Of a DNA stretch of 64,000 nt, positions 23,901 to 35,994 are shown in pieces (the stretch's first letter is position 1; each line of letters starts with the position of its first letter). Both the position numbers and the translations under genes were made by a program. The stretch covers positions 2,103,501 through 2,167,500 of the forward strand of contig JAYKKT010000064.1 of NCBI GenBank assembly GCA_036023115.1, written 5' to 3'. This stretch comes from Brasenia schreberi (lineage: Eukaryota; Streptophyta; Magnoliopsida; Nymphaeales; Cabombaceae). A model generated the notes under the pieces. It saw only the letters and a program-made list of their open reading frames with translations, was not told the origin of the DNA and searched no databases.

Positions 23901-26900
23901 TTCTCTCATTTTATCCTCTAATGGTGCCACCCCTAATTTGTTTCTAATAACCTCATTATGTATACAGTCTTTTCTTTTATGACCACTCATCCATCTCAAC
24001 ATCTTCATTTCTGTCACAGACATCTTTTGTACATGTTGATGATTAACTGCCCAACACTCATAACCATAAAACATTGTAGGCCTAATTGATGCTCTATAAT
24101 ATTTACCTTTTAACTTTAATGGTTGTAAATATTCGTCAATGAACGAAGGTTGATATTGCACGAATCAAATCCACCAAGTCGCCAAGAGTCAAATGGCATT
24201 CAAGTATGAATGCCGATCTTCAAGAATAACAAACACGAGAGCGGAAGCACATACAAACAAGTCAAAAAGCAGTATAAAGACTGCATATTTTATTTATGTC
24301 TTGAAGTGGTTTTTATAGACAATAATATGTACATGAAATGGAGAAAGCAACAAGCAAGAGGGCTTAGTGCTGGCTAGCCAGCACTAGACGTTGGGGCTCT
24401 AACGGCTACTAGCCGTTGGAGCTTCCAACGGATCTGCCCTGGCCCTCCCTTACACCATGGCTTAGGGCCCGTGCTCCTATTACATACATTTACACCCCCC
24501 CTCCCCCCCCTTCAAACTTAGAGAGTATACACTGAAAGTTTGTCTAACAAAAATTAAAACCCAGTAGACGAAAGAGATTTGGTGAAGAAATAGGCTAGCT
24601 GCATCTCGGATGTGACATAACACAATGAGATCTTATTCAGACATTCTTCATGAACAAAGTGGCAATCCATCTCGATATGCTTCGTCCTCTCATATTAGTT
24701 TTGTTGGAGGCAATGTACATGGCGCTTTTATTGTCACAATACATAATGGCAGGGCATTGCAAAGTAACTCCCATATATGCTAGAATGGTTGTGATCCATG
24801 AGATCTGTTGTAGTCATAGCTCGATATTTGGCTTCTATGGATGAGAGGAGCACCTTCTGTTGTTTTTTGCACTTCCAGGAAATAAGAGATTCACCTAAAA
24901 ACACACAAAAACAAGTTGTAGAGTGTCTATCATTGATATCTCCACTCCAATCAGCATCCGTATATACAGATAAATAAAAAGATGAAGAAGAAGTTAAGAG
25001 GACCCCCTTGTGGGTAATATTTCTAATATATCGAATAATGCGCAAAACAACACTCATATGAACATAAGTGGGTGCCTGTTGAAATTGACTTGTTGTGTGT
25101 GCTGCATGTGAAATATCTGGTCTAGTAATGGTGAGGTAAGTAAGTGCACCTATGAGTTGTCGGTATGGGGTGGGGTCATCTAATTTCTCACCATTAGTGG
25201 ATCTTAATTTGGTGCCTAGAACTTTCGGTGTGTCAACAATCTTAGTATCTGTAAGACCAGATCTTTCAATAATATCATTAGCAAACTTTGATTGAGACAT
25301 AAAGTATCCACAATTATTTTTAGTTATATCAATACCTAAAAAATAATTCAGCATACCCAAGTCTTTCATGTCAAATTCATGATGAAAATTAAGTTTAACT
25401 TCGGCAATTCCTGCTTCATCAGTTCATGTGATGATCATGTCATCCACATACAAAAGCAAGATAACAATACTAGATTTTGTTTTTCGTATAAACAATGTAG
25501 TATCAGTATAGCAAGTAACAAAATTATGCAAATGCATGAATTTTTCAAATCGGTCTAACGAAGCTTTCAGACCATACAAAGCCTTTTGCAATTTAAGAGC
25601 ATGACAAGGAGGAAGATTGAGACCAGGAGGAGGACTCATGGAGACTTTTTCATTCAAATAGCCATTTAGAAAAGCATTCTTGACATCAAGTTGATTAATA
25701 TTTCATTGCTTAATTGCACTAATGGTTATGAGAATTCTAATTGTAGTCATCCTAGCTACTGGGGCAAAAGTTTCATCATAGTCAATTCCATATTCCTGGG
25801 CATAACCTTTAGCAACTAGTCTAGCATTGTATCTTTCAATGTGACCATTGCTATGAGTTTTGATTTTATATACCCATCGACATCCAATGATTTTCTTGTC
25901 CTTTGGTATAGGTGTAATTATCTATGTCTGAGTCTTGTTTAGGGCGTTGAGTTCATCTTTCATAGCATCTTCCCATTGTAGAATGCCTTTAGCTTGATGA
26001 TAGAACCTAGGTTCCATAACTTGACGAAGGGTGACAATCAAATTCTTTCGTTGTGGTTCAAAAGATTCATAGGACACAAATCGCTGGGGAGGTTGTGAGA
26101 TCCTGGGTTCTAACCTTGTACTATCAGATTCTATATGGTTATCAATGGTTTCTCTAGGACGTCTTTATAATATGAGGGGAATGGTTCGACAATTGAGTGA
26201 GTATCAACGGTTGTGTGTGAAGTGTTGTTGTCTTCGATAGGGTTCTCTTGAATATCTTGATGATCTACTGAGTCACAATCATCATCTTCTTCTAGTTCAA
26301 AAAAATCTTAAGGAAATACAGATTCAGAGTTCTTCAAGGATTTGGTCTCATGATAAATATCATTCTCAAGAAAATTTACATCCTTAGACATGTATAATTT
26401 GTCTTCTATAGGATCAAAACACCTATAACCTTTCTTGTCAATACCATAACCGAGGAATACACATTCAATGGCTCTTGGTGATAATTTATCATTCTTGTAT
26501 GTATACACAAAACACCTACATCTAAAAACTCTAAGTCTTTCATACTATGGGGGAATATTATACAATTTTTCAAAAGATGAGGTATTTTCAAGGTTGGACG
26601 AAGGTATTCTATTTATAAGATATACTGCAGTGAGAGTGGCTTCGACCCATATATATTTAGGGACCTTACTAGCAATTAGCATGGTTCTAAAAGTTTCAAT
26701 AATATGTCTATGTTTTCTTTTCGCTAGACCATTTTGTTGGGGTGTCTTGGTGCACGATTTTTCATGAAACATACCATTTGTTTCAATAAATTTTTGAAAT
26801 TCATTAGACATGTATTCTCCTCCCGAATCGGATCTAAAGATTTTAATGGTGGCTCCAAATTGGTTTTTGGTCATATTGCAAAAGACTACAAAATTTTCAA

Positions 26901-29900
26901 ATACTTCGGATTTATGTTTTAATAGATATATCCATGTGAAACGAGTAAAGTCATCTACAAAAATCTTGAACTCCTCTTTTAGAGGCAACGGGCGCGGGGC
27001 CCCAAACATCCGAATGTATTAGATCAAAAGCTTTGTTTGGTACATAATTCCTTTCTCTAAAAGGAAGATGATGCATTTTTCCAAGAATACAATCTTTACA
27101 TTCAAACTTTTTTCCCCTAATTGTTTAATCAAGGGAATATTATATAATTTTTAAGAGTCCAAGTGTCGAAGTCTTTTATGCCAAAGAGTAGCATCTTGGG
27201 CTACATTAAAAAACTCAAAATTTGGCATAACAAGATAGTCCATTTTGTATAGTCCACTTTCTCTATGGCCTTGACCAATCACTTTCCTCGATAGGTGATC
27301 GTGCACCACACAATATTTGGATGAGAAAGTGACTATACAATTATTATCACATATTTGAGCAACCGAAAGCAAGTTCAAATTAAGTTTAGGTATAAGGCTC
27401 ACATTTTGAATTTTAAAGTTTTCTTTTTCAAAATTTTCGATCTTTTTGATTTGGAGTTTTGTTCCATCAGCCGTAAACACATGTTTTCCAATAGTCTCAC
27501 AAGAATTAATCAAAGCATCTTCACTATGTGTCATATGAAAAGATGCACCGGAATCTAAAAACCAAGACATACCTTGAGAAGGAGATAGAGCATTCCCGAA
27601 GATGCTTGCTTTTTCCTTAAAGATCTCTTCTATGTATGCGTTGATGTTATTGGGCAAGATATCTCCTTCTTCCACGGCTCCCACGTTTTCACTCCTTTTC
27701 CGAAGTAGAAGACAAGTGGTTTTAATGTGTCCACTTTCCTTACAATAATGATAAATTGTATCCCTATTGGGCCATGGTCCTATGGGCTTCTTTGACATGC
27801 CTTCATTGTTCTTTGCATGTGGAGGCTTGTAAGTCTTCAAGTTTGCTCTCGGTCTTGATGCAGCAAGCACGACCTCTTCTTTGGTCATATTCATATTCTT
27901 CAATCTTGTTTCCTCCATAACAAGATCGGCTAGAAAGGAATCCCCTCTAGGTCTAGGTTTTCTATATATAAGATTTGATCTAATGTTTTCAAATTCGTTT
28001 CTTAATCCACGCATAAATAAGAAAAAGTATTGGTTGTCTAAAAATTCTTGAAATTCATCTAATTTGTGAAGCTTTCCAAATTTATCAAAACTTCTTAATT
28101 GAGTTTATAACTCCGAAAATTCATTATGGCAGTCCCTAATGCTTAGATTTCCTTGTTTGAGCATAACCATTTTTTCCATTAAATCAATTTGAAAAACAAA
28201 ATCATCTTGAGAATGAAGTTTTTTCAAATATTCCCAAGTTTCAAATGCCTTTTCAAAAACACTAATTCTATTTCTAAGCTTTTCATCCACATTTTGGCAA
28301 ATAATTCATATAATTTTTGCATTCATCTTTTCCCACAATTTCAAATCTAGCTTGTATATTTCATGTGCTTTGACGATTTCATCGTCATCCAAGGCATCAA
28401 TGTTCAAAATTGGTTCTTTTATGGTTCTATCGATGTAGTCTCAAAAATCTTTTGATAAAAAATACTTTTTCATGGTCCTAGCCCAACTTTGGCAACACTT
28501 TGGGTCTAGAATACATCTAAACGACTCATTTTTACCTTCCATTTTGTGCAAAATTAAAGATTTTGAACTAACCTCAAGTTTGATGCGATTCTTAAAATTT
28601 TGCACCCGTGGCACGCTTCTCAATGCACTCGATTTTTTCAATACGAGGCTCTTATTCCATGTAAATATTCGTCAATGAATGAAGGTTGATATTGCACGAA
28701 TCAAATCCAGCAAGTCGTCAAGAGTCAAATGACATTCAAGTATGAATGTCGATCTTCAATAATAACAAACACGAGAGCGGAAGCACATACAAACAAGTCA
28801 AAAAGCAGTACAAAGACTGCATATTTTATTGATGTCTTGAAGTGGTTTTTATAGACAACAATAATTACATGAAATGGAGAAAAAATGATGGAGATGTAAC
28901 ACATAAGATTAATGTCGGTTGGTTAAAATGGAGAGGAGCATCAAGTATTTTATGCGATAAAAAGATATCATTAAAGTTGAAAAGTAAATATTATAAAGCA
29001 ACAATTAGACTTGCTATGTTTTATGGTTCCGAGTGTGGGGTAGTTAATCATAACACGTATAAAAGATGTTCGTGGCAGAAATGAAGATGTTGAGATGGAT
29101 GAGTTGTCGTACAAGGAAAGACCGTATACATAATGAGGTTATTAGAAACAAATTGAGAGTGACACCAATAGAGTATAAAATGGGAGAATATCGTTAAGAT
29201 GGTTTGGACATATAGAAAGAAGATCAAAAGAAGTGTATGTAAGAAGGTATGAAAAACTAGATTTTGAAAGTATTAAAAGAGGTAGAGGACAACCACAAAA
29301 GTGTTGGAAGGAAACAATAAAGAATGATCTAGCTTATGTTGAGTTAACTGCTAACATGACACATGATAGGGCTCTGTGGAAACATAAAATCCATGTAGCC
29401 GACCCGGTCTAGAATGGGAAAAGGCTTAGTTGTTGTTTTGATGGTTTGAAGACCTCCCTTTGATACTTAATTTCTATGTCGTTGTAGATGTTGCATGAGG
29501 TCTCTTTTTGTATCTACTTTTGTTTTTCATGTGCACATGTGCTTCAACATGCACTGCAAACAGTTGCATATACCAAGAATTGACTGTCTTTAAAAACTTT
29601 CTGATGTAGACTTCTCCTTTTTGGATGATGTAGGTGAAGGAGAAGGACACATTATGGTTTGTTAAGTTCTGTGTTCCATGGTGTAAGCATTGGTAAATAT
29701 TACAGTGAGTGTTGCTGGCCTCTTTCTTTCTCAATGAGTTAGGTCTATATGTAGATGCACTAACTTCTACATGGTTTGCAGTAAGAACCTTGGCTCATTG
29801 TGGGAAGATCTGGAAAAGGATATTGAGGGTGAGGATGGAGTTGAGATCGGAGAAGTCGATTGCACTACTAGTAAACCTCTCTGTGCAAAAGTTGATATTC

Positions 29901-30765
29901 ACTCATACCCAACTTTTAAACTTTTCTACGAGGGAGAAGAAATTGCTAAATATAAAGGTTTCTTGCTACTCATGCTCTCAATTGATTCATTTTCTTTTGG
30001 ATTGCTCTCCTAGTTACTATCTACCAATTTGTCCATAGATTAAGGTTTTTGTTTGTTATTGGTCACTAATGCATGATCTAGTTTATTTTGAGTTAACTGC
30101 TAGCATGGCACATGATAGGGATCTGTGGAAACAAAGAATCCATGTAGCCGACCCCATCTAGTAAGAGAAAAGGCTTAGTTGTTGTTGTTGTTGATAGTCA
30201 CTAATGTTGTGCTTGTCTTTGCTTTTATGTTATCGAATTCATTTTTGTCTTGTTATTTCCAGTCCCAAGAATAGCTGTAATTGTGGGATGGTTGAACCTT
30301 AGAATTAATTCTGTATTTTAATATCTCAAGGCCTCTTTCACTGTTGCTTTTGTTCTTCCACTGGTATGACATGTGAAACAAGTGTTCGAATTAATTGTAT
30401 GTGTTTTTAATTATCCTGGCTGACAACTGAAATTAGTCACAATTTTCATGACTATCAGGGATCCTGTATTAATGGCTTACTCTCATCGACCAGTCTGATC
30501 TTGCACATTGTGAAGCATACTCCCTTCTAATTATCACATAACTATTTGTAGTAATCTTCACTTTTGTCCCCACATGAAGATATGATGATTTTTGGTTTGG
30601 TACTTTGCAAGTCTTTTCTGAGTACTTGGTTTGGACTCATCATTCTAAGGTTCTGTTTTTCCTGGATCAGGCAAGCGAGATGTGGGGTTATTGAGAGCTT
30701 TTATTTTAGAAGAAGCAGATAAGGCAGCAAAAGGGGAGTATGATGGTGAAAAGTCTTCATCATGA
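20921..30765 (+). CDS. PDIL5-1: Protein disulfide isomerase-like 5-1 (single thioredoxin domain), 4 exons, 142 aa
   Basis: Exons: 20921-21019, 29634-29692, 29782-29957, 30671-30765. The frame closes over all junctions, and the length fits the family (about 145 aa). Residues 1-20 are a signal peptide (MKKF then a run of V, L and F). The thioredoxin fold follows, with WFVKFCVPWCKHCKNLGSLW; the redox pair is Cys50-Lys-His-Cys53. Later come VDCTTSKPLC, VDIHSYPTFKLFYEGEE and YKGKRDV, all family hallmarks. It is expected to catalyse thiol-disulfide exchange in the ER. Intron 2 splits the codon of Cys53 (TG|T). Intron 1 is 8,614 bp and holds a copia element and three RTE pieces; intron 3 holds another RTE piece. 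The C-terminus ends GEKSSS, with no KDEL-like signal visible. The first donor AAG|gtctctctct overlaps a CT repeat. The ATG was chosen because it opens directly into the signal peptide. Confidence 0.94.
21020..23238 (+). other. PDIL5-1 intron 1, 5' part
   Basis: This is non-coding and no element was recognised. A diverged local repeat (GCACAGCAGGCGCAGCTTTT near 21,143 and GCACAACAGGCGTTGCTTTT near 21,250) is the only structure seen. Confidence 0.45.
23239..23620 (+). mobile_element. RTE LINE 5'-end fragment
   Basis: It matches the 5' end of the near full-length RTE at 60,281: both begin AACTCYGCCYATGTAAGGGA and share GAGCATTGC-TTGGGGCGTCCCC. Similarity stops sharply at CTAGTCCT (23,620), where a fragment of opposite orientation starts. 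Confidence 0.8.
23621..24123 (-). mobile_element. RTE LINE 3'-end fragment, reverse orientation
   Basis: On the minus strand it encodes the C-terminal RTE region (FYGYECWAVNHQHVQKMSVT, RWFGHIERRSKEEPVRR) and ends in AAAAGGCTTAGTTGC plus a decayed tail. Its upstream end is cut by the copia LTR at 24,124. Confidence 0.82.
24124..24494 (-). repeat. Complete 3' LTR of the copia element (371 bp)
   Basis: It runs from TGTAAATATTCG to CATACATTTACA on the plus strand, giving the TG...CA ends with short inverted termini TGTAAAT/ATTTACA. Confidence 0.85.
24495..24510 (-). other. Polypurine tract of the copia element
   Basis: On the minus strand GGGGGGGGAGGGGGGG abuts the 3' LTR start TGTAAATG, the position expected for plus-strand priming. 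Confidence 0.8.
28648..28659 (-). other. Primer binding site of the copia element
   Basis: TGGAATAAGAGC directly follows the 5' LTR on the minus strand. It differs at two positions from TGGTATCAGAGC, the usual initiator-Met-tRNA site of plant copia elements. Confidence 0.75.
28660..28883 (-). repeat. Truncated 5' LTR of the copia element
   Basis: It matches 24,124-24,345 of the 3' LTR. The outer ~150 bp (the U3 start) is missing, and RTE sequence begins immediately. Confidence 0.82.
28884..29438 (+). mobile_element. RTE LINE 3'-end fragment
   Basis: It is similar to 62,955-63,508 of the full element: GTAACACATAAGATTAATGT near the start, then WKETIKNDLAY-like coding and GGGAAAAGGCTTAGTTGTTG at the end. 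It is frameshifted and non-functional. It may be the other half of the 23,239-23,620 copy. Confidence 0.82.
30062..30206 (+). mobile_element. Short RTE LINE 3' fragment with 10-bp target duplication in PDIL5-1 intron 3
   Basis: 30,072-30,196 matches the last ~125 bp of the RTE and ends in (GTT)n. It is flanked by GTCACTAATG at 30,062-30,071 and 30,197-30,206. Confidence 0.85.
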
Positions 30766-32085
30766 GGCTGTCATAGCATGTTCAGTTTTGGTGTTCTTGA
30801 TATGTCGTGCTCCGGTAAATAGCCTTCAAGTTTCGTAATCTTGATCCTTTTTGCCCAACTCGAGCCTATTTATCTTGTAATATTTTGCATCTTCCCTTGA
30901 GAATTACCAGCTTGTAGCTTTCATGGCTGGCGTTACATTACGGTAGGGGACAAATTTCCCAGGATTGTCCATTCTGAGGAAGTTGATTTTCAAATTATTA
31001 CAACAGAGCTCTTAAGACATGTCCTTGTACTTGTACACAGGGTAGCGTTTTATTCCTGACATTTCCTTGTGGATGAAACGTTTGTGTTTTCTGCAATTTT
31101 TACTGGTCATGCTGGTTTTTGTTGAATTTGAACTCTGTACGGAAGGGGGGAAATATGTAATGAAGGTTTCCATCTTTTACCAAACAACATAACAAAGAAT
31201 CGCGTGGGCATGCTGGTGACGTCCTGAACACGCCGTTTACCATTATTGCATCTGAAATTAAACCTCAACTAGCAAAAGTTGTGCTGTGTTTGCTTTTAAT
31301 TGGAAATTGGTTATTTGTCAGCATGGGATTAGCTTGTCATTGAAACAACTCCATGAATTCAGTCAATCCCTTTAGGAGGCCTTAATGGCAATTAGGTTAT
31401 CTTCCAACCTACATAGTTCTCCATTCTTAGTGTGGAAGCAATTTGCTTAGCTTTCATCCATCCCACATACCATTTCCTGGAAATCTATAGGAGACACTAG
31501 TACGCTTTGGTTACACCTCATTACCTTGTTTGACTTAAGTATTTTAATTTGTTGGAAACTTATAGCATAAAGGTTGGACAAACATGACACGAAATACTTC
31601 ACCTTGCTCACAATTTGCAATCAACTGATATCTCCATCCATTCATGATCTAAGAGTTTGTGTTGTTATGTTGTGTTTTATACCCTTTTATTGGATTTCTT
31701 ACCTCGACTTAGGTGGGAAATTGCCTCAATCTGCGCTCAATCAAACATGCATTCATTACATTGGAGCTTCACCACGAGTTTCTTTTTTCACTCTTTGCAT
31801 GTTTTAGTAGCATCCCCTTTGGTTATCTGATATAACATATTTCTATGCATGGAACAGACAATTTATTAATGTTATTTGGATATTCATTAGAAAAAACAAT
31901 AGTCTTCATCCCGTCCGAATATCATTGGATTGCATTAAAGTGTCTTTTGCCAATTTGGTCTTTGAGTCCGATGGAGTCTTTATTAGTGAAGATGGTTGTT
32001 GTAAATTAGCTAAGCATCTTTCACCATGGATACATATTTGAAACATTGTCCAAGGACCTTTTTGGCTGGTTTATGTTTGCACGTT
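30766..32085. other. PDIL5-1 3' UTR and downstream intergenic DNA
   Basis: No gene was recognised. The 3' UTR is presumably in the first few hundred bases. Confidence 0.4.
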
Positions 32086-33082
32086 GGTGCAGGTAGTGTT
32101 ATTCGTATCGTACGAAACGGTGCGATTCATATTGTATTGATATGTTCACGATAGTATATTATATTGCCACTTATTGTTTTGTATCGTGCGATACATTATG
32201 TATCATACGATACAAGGCATATCGCCCGAATTATGCCTTAAGCATGTGCTTTAATAAAAACTATAAAATCACTTTCGAGAAAATATAGATAGCCTCTTTT
32301 AGAATTTATTTAAATTTTGAAATAAAGAAATAAAACTGAATGTCTTATTAAACCTCAAAAAAATATTGTAACAAAACACTAAGAAACGAATACTTCTTAA
32401 GAATTTCCCATGAAAATTTGCAGTTTTTTCTATTGCAAATACCCAGTTTCTCACCACAATGGTCCTATTTTATAATATATCATAATAAATTTTATAACAT
32501 ATCATAATATGTTCACTTGTGCATGTACTATGTGATTAAAACAAAGAGACAACATTGCCACTTCCATGCTATTTTGAAAGGCATACAAAATTTGCTTCAA
32601 ACTCCCAATATTGAACTTCAGCAAGGGTATAGGCCATTTATCAAATAAATACATACTTCAAAATAACGTTTCGTTCTCTTCTTAACCAAAGTCTTATTTC
32701 ATTTTCATCTTTTTCTCTTAAATCCAATAGGTAGCACTCTAGCATACTATCAGAAAAGTATATCTATAACAAAAAGGTGAGAGTAAGATGAGTGGAAGCA
32801 CATATTTGACATTCATTTTTGCTACAGAGTCTAAAGTCATAATTTTCAAATTTATTAATTGTTAATTTTGCTAAGTATGTACTGCTTAAATGTTTTATAC
32901 ATTGAAAATTTAATGGTGATTGATTAATATTTACTCAACTTATGAATTATGTGAATTGATTAGAATTATCATGATTTTTATGATTTTTTATTTTTAGTAT
33001 TAAAAAAAGATACGGTGCGATATGATGGATACTCGTATCGTGGACCAAAACGATACACGATACGAACAACACTGGGTGCAGA
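32086..33082. mobile_element. Non-autonomous hAT element, 981 bp, with 8-bp target duplication
   Basis: The element 32,094-33,074 has ends TAGTGTTATTCGTATCGTA and, inverted, CAGTGTTGTTCGTATCGTG. It is flanked by GGTGCAGG (32,086-32,093) and GGTGCAGA (33,075-33,082). Its right ~250 bp match the left end of hAT copy 1 at 475. No transposase motif was seen inside, so it is an internally deleted derivative of that family. Confidence 0.75.
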
Positions 33083-35311
33083 TATGGTTGTGGTAACCTA
33101 GTAATTTTAAAATCATGCTTGCGGAGAACATGACAAGGCCTTGTATGTGTGTATGTGCGCACTGAGGCACTTTCGTGTGCTAAAAGCAATCTATAAGTTA
33201 GTACTTTTAGTGGAAAAATTGAAGTGGATAATTACAAATTTACTTGGATATGTACCATTGTTGGGTGTATGTGTGTGTGACATGGGTGTGACGCCTGTTA
33301 GAAGCATCTGCATACCATGGGCAGGTGTGTTTCACACGTATACTTAGTTTACTGTCATGCTTATTTTAAGTTAATTCCAATTTGAGAAGAAATGCTATAA
33401 TATAATCATGATCTTATGGGCTTTCACAATTGTTGAATTTATTTTATTCCCCAATCATAGGAAAACGTAGGGAATTTTCCTTTTCCTTTTTGATATGTTT
33501 GAACCTCGAAGTTTTATTCCAGACATCATGTAGAATGATGAAGACTTTGGTAGCATTATGCCTCATTATTTTACTAACCCTTTAATGGAATATGGGGTGT
33601 CTACTTCTCCAACTTTGATGGCCAGGAATTGTTGGATGTAATAATAAATGGTCATTGTCTCTCTCTCTTTTATTTATCTGTTAGGTGCTTGCTTGACAAT
33701 CTCTTAAGACTTCTTGTTTTCGTTATATCTAGAAAGCACGCACATCATCTTTCTTTCTAGGCCTGTGGTTGTATGTACAAAGTTATGAGAAGGGTACCAA
33801 CACATCAAGGTTCAATTCTAAGGCAACTATGGAGCCCCCGGTTCAGTTCTAGTTCTGGGTATGGTTCTCTCAGTTTCAATTCTGGATGGTCCTAGAGGTG
33901 GTTTGAGTCCCATTCAAACTGCTGGGTCTGATCCAAACCTACCACCACATGATGTGATATGGTGCAATACATACTGATTAATAAAGTGAAACAATAGGAT
34001 AGAAAGAATATCATTGTACCGCATCACATGATATAATATGATGATTCAAATCGATTGGCTTTTTGACATAAGGGAGTCCTTTGCATGGAGTGATGATGTC
34101 TGTTGACAGTACGCTCTTGTATCCATCTTCCCCAACTAGTGTAAAGTCTCTGAAAGGAATATAGTGACCTGGCTCAGCATTTACTTTTATGGCAGCTCTG
34201 GGTTGGCTGCCGATGGGAAAGATGGGTTAAAGGAAAGCAGCAAGCAAGGATGAAATCTGTACAGATGGAGGTATATTTGTCTGGGAGCTCGAAAATGGCC
34301 ACAATCTTATGTGAATTCCGAGCTAAATTAGCCAAACGTGAACTAGACCATTTAAAAGAAAAAAACAAAGAGTGTTACCTTAAGCTTGTCCACTTAAGCA
34401 AAATATTATACTTGTCTAAGTTCCATTGTCAAAATGGAATTTTTGATGCTTCACACACACACACACATATATATATATAGGGGGGGAGAGAGAGAGGGAG
34501 AGATTTCCATTTTGATGCTTCATATATATATATATATATATATATGCTTTTAAATCCAGTTTTCAACCATTTTATCCTAAGATCTCCTGTATTTAAAAGG
34601 GAACATCTCCTGTATTCTTCAAAATATATTCAGGTATGAAACATATTACTATTATTATCCAAACAAATCTCAACTATATATCAAGATTGATTGATCTTCA
34701 TACCAGCGAAGACATGGTTTTGATCTTCATATCCAGAGAGAGAGGGAGAGATTTCCATTTTGATGCTTCACACACACACACACGCTGGTTTTGTTTCCAA
34801 TTTTGTATAAATTCATACCAGCGAAGACATGGCTGGTTCTGGGCAAAATTGGACCACGCTGTTCGAAACTGGTAGTTCAGGTTGGGTCGGGTATGGTCCA
34901 TAACCTCAGTTTGAACCAAAAGCCAGAAAAAGGTTAAAAAATTGGAAAAAATATAAAGGGAACTAAGATTGATGGCTCATACCGCTGGCTCTGGTTTCAT
35001 AGAGGGAGGGACCTTCTGAAATAAGGATCCCAAGTTCTTTTGCCTGTTCTTGTTACAGTGGATTATGGAACTGGTTCAATTCTGGTTTAAACTGGCGGGC
35101 TGGTTTCCCACACGCCATTCTACAGCAGCCCAGCTTGTTGCTTTGTTTTCTCTTATATCTTTTATATGATTGGGCTCGTTGGTCGGGTGCTGTGTTTGTT
35201 AAAGCTGCTCAGTATCATGAGGAGTTTTAACTAACTACGATTAGGAATTAGAAGAGGGGTCTCTTTTTCCAATGGTCCTTCTCCAAGAATATACTTCGGG
35301 AGGATGCCAGT

Positions 35312-35366
<55 letters not shown>

Positions 35367-35414
35367 TATGTACATATATATATACATATATACATATATA
35401 TGTACATATATATA

Positions 35415-35505
35415 TGTGCATGTGTGTGGAAAGTTATTAATGGCTACATAATCTACTTAAATATTTTTCTTATCAAATTTGTATAATTAATCATAGAGAT
35501 TCAAA

Positions 35506-35545
<40 letters not shown>

Positions 35546-35634
35546 CATGTGTGTGGAAAGTTATTAATGGCTACATAATCTACTTAAATATTTTTCTTAT
35601 CAAATTTGTATAATTAATCATAGAAATTCAAAAA
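35415..35634. repeat. Tandem duplication, 127-bp period
   Basis: The 93-bp blocks 35,415-35,507 and 35,542-35,634 (starting TGTGCATGTGTGTGGAAAG) differ at one position near the end and are separated by an AT repeat. Confidence 0.9.
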
Positions 35635-35911
35635 TTTTAAGTAGAAAGTATCATTATGGTTTTCGTACTTTGCATTTAATGCATCCATCAAATGTTTTTT
35701 TCTTTATTACTTCAACCGTTCATATTCAAAATGAAATATAAAATGGATTTTAGCGTGAATAATTGTGGACTATGGTCTCTCTATATATAACAGGTCCACT
35801 GGGGCCGGACCATGTTACACAAATAAGAGAATAGAAAGAAGTCTTATTAATATTGCTTTGGTTGACATGGGTATATATAAGCATGTTAAAGCTTGATCTT
35901 AAAATATTTGA

Positions 35912-35917
<6 letters not shown>

Positions 35918-35992
<75 letters not shown>
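35918..35992. repeat. Compound microsatellite (CT)n(AT)n
   Basis: A CT run of about 36 bp is followed by an AT run of about 38 bp. Confidence 0.95.

Positions 35993-35994
<2 letters not shown>

Larger units (their letters stand above)
24124..28883 (-). mobile_element. Ty1/copia LTR retrotransposon, degenerate, in PDIL5-1 intron 1
   Basis: Minus-strand order from the 5' LTR: gag (28,641-27,600, with a zinc knuckle YHYCKESGHIKTTC), protease (WFLDSGASFHMTH), GAG-pre-integrase (LWHKRLRHLDS), integrase (27,009-26,545, DDFTRFTWIYLLKHKSEVF and TPQQNGLAKRKHR), reverse transcriptase (25,657-25,369, LQKALYGLKA and YVDDMIIT), and RNase H (about 25,000-24,800, YTDADWSGD and SSIEAKYRAM). The order gag-PR-INT-RT-RH is the copia order. 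Multiple stops and frameshifts mean it is dead. It is flanked on both sides by RTE fragments pointing outward. By eye the overlapping LTR parts differ at roughly 9-11 of 220 positions, so the insertion is not recent. Confidence 0.9.

Noticed and set aside
23239..24123. Twin-priming inversion of one RTE copy
   Set aside because: In twin priming the inverted 5' part lies upstream of the 3' part; here the 5' piece lies beyond the 3' tail, so two events fit better.
24734..28641. Copia open frames as host genes
   Set aside because: Motifs are retroelement gag/PR/INT/RT/RH between LTRs with PBS and polypurine tract.
34430..34920. Short open frames with runs of His/Thr or Ser
   Set aside because: Encoded by CA and TA microsatellites and duplicated blocks; no gene evidence.
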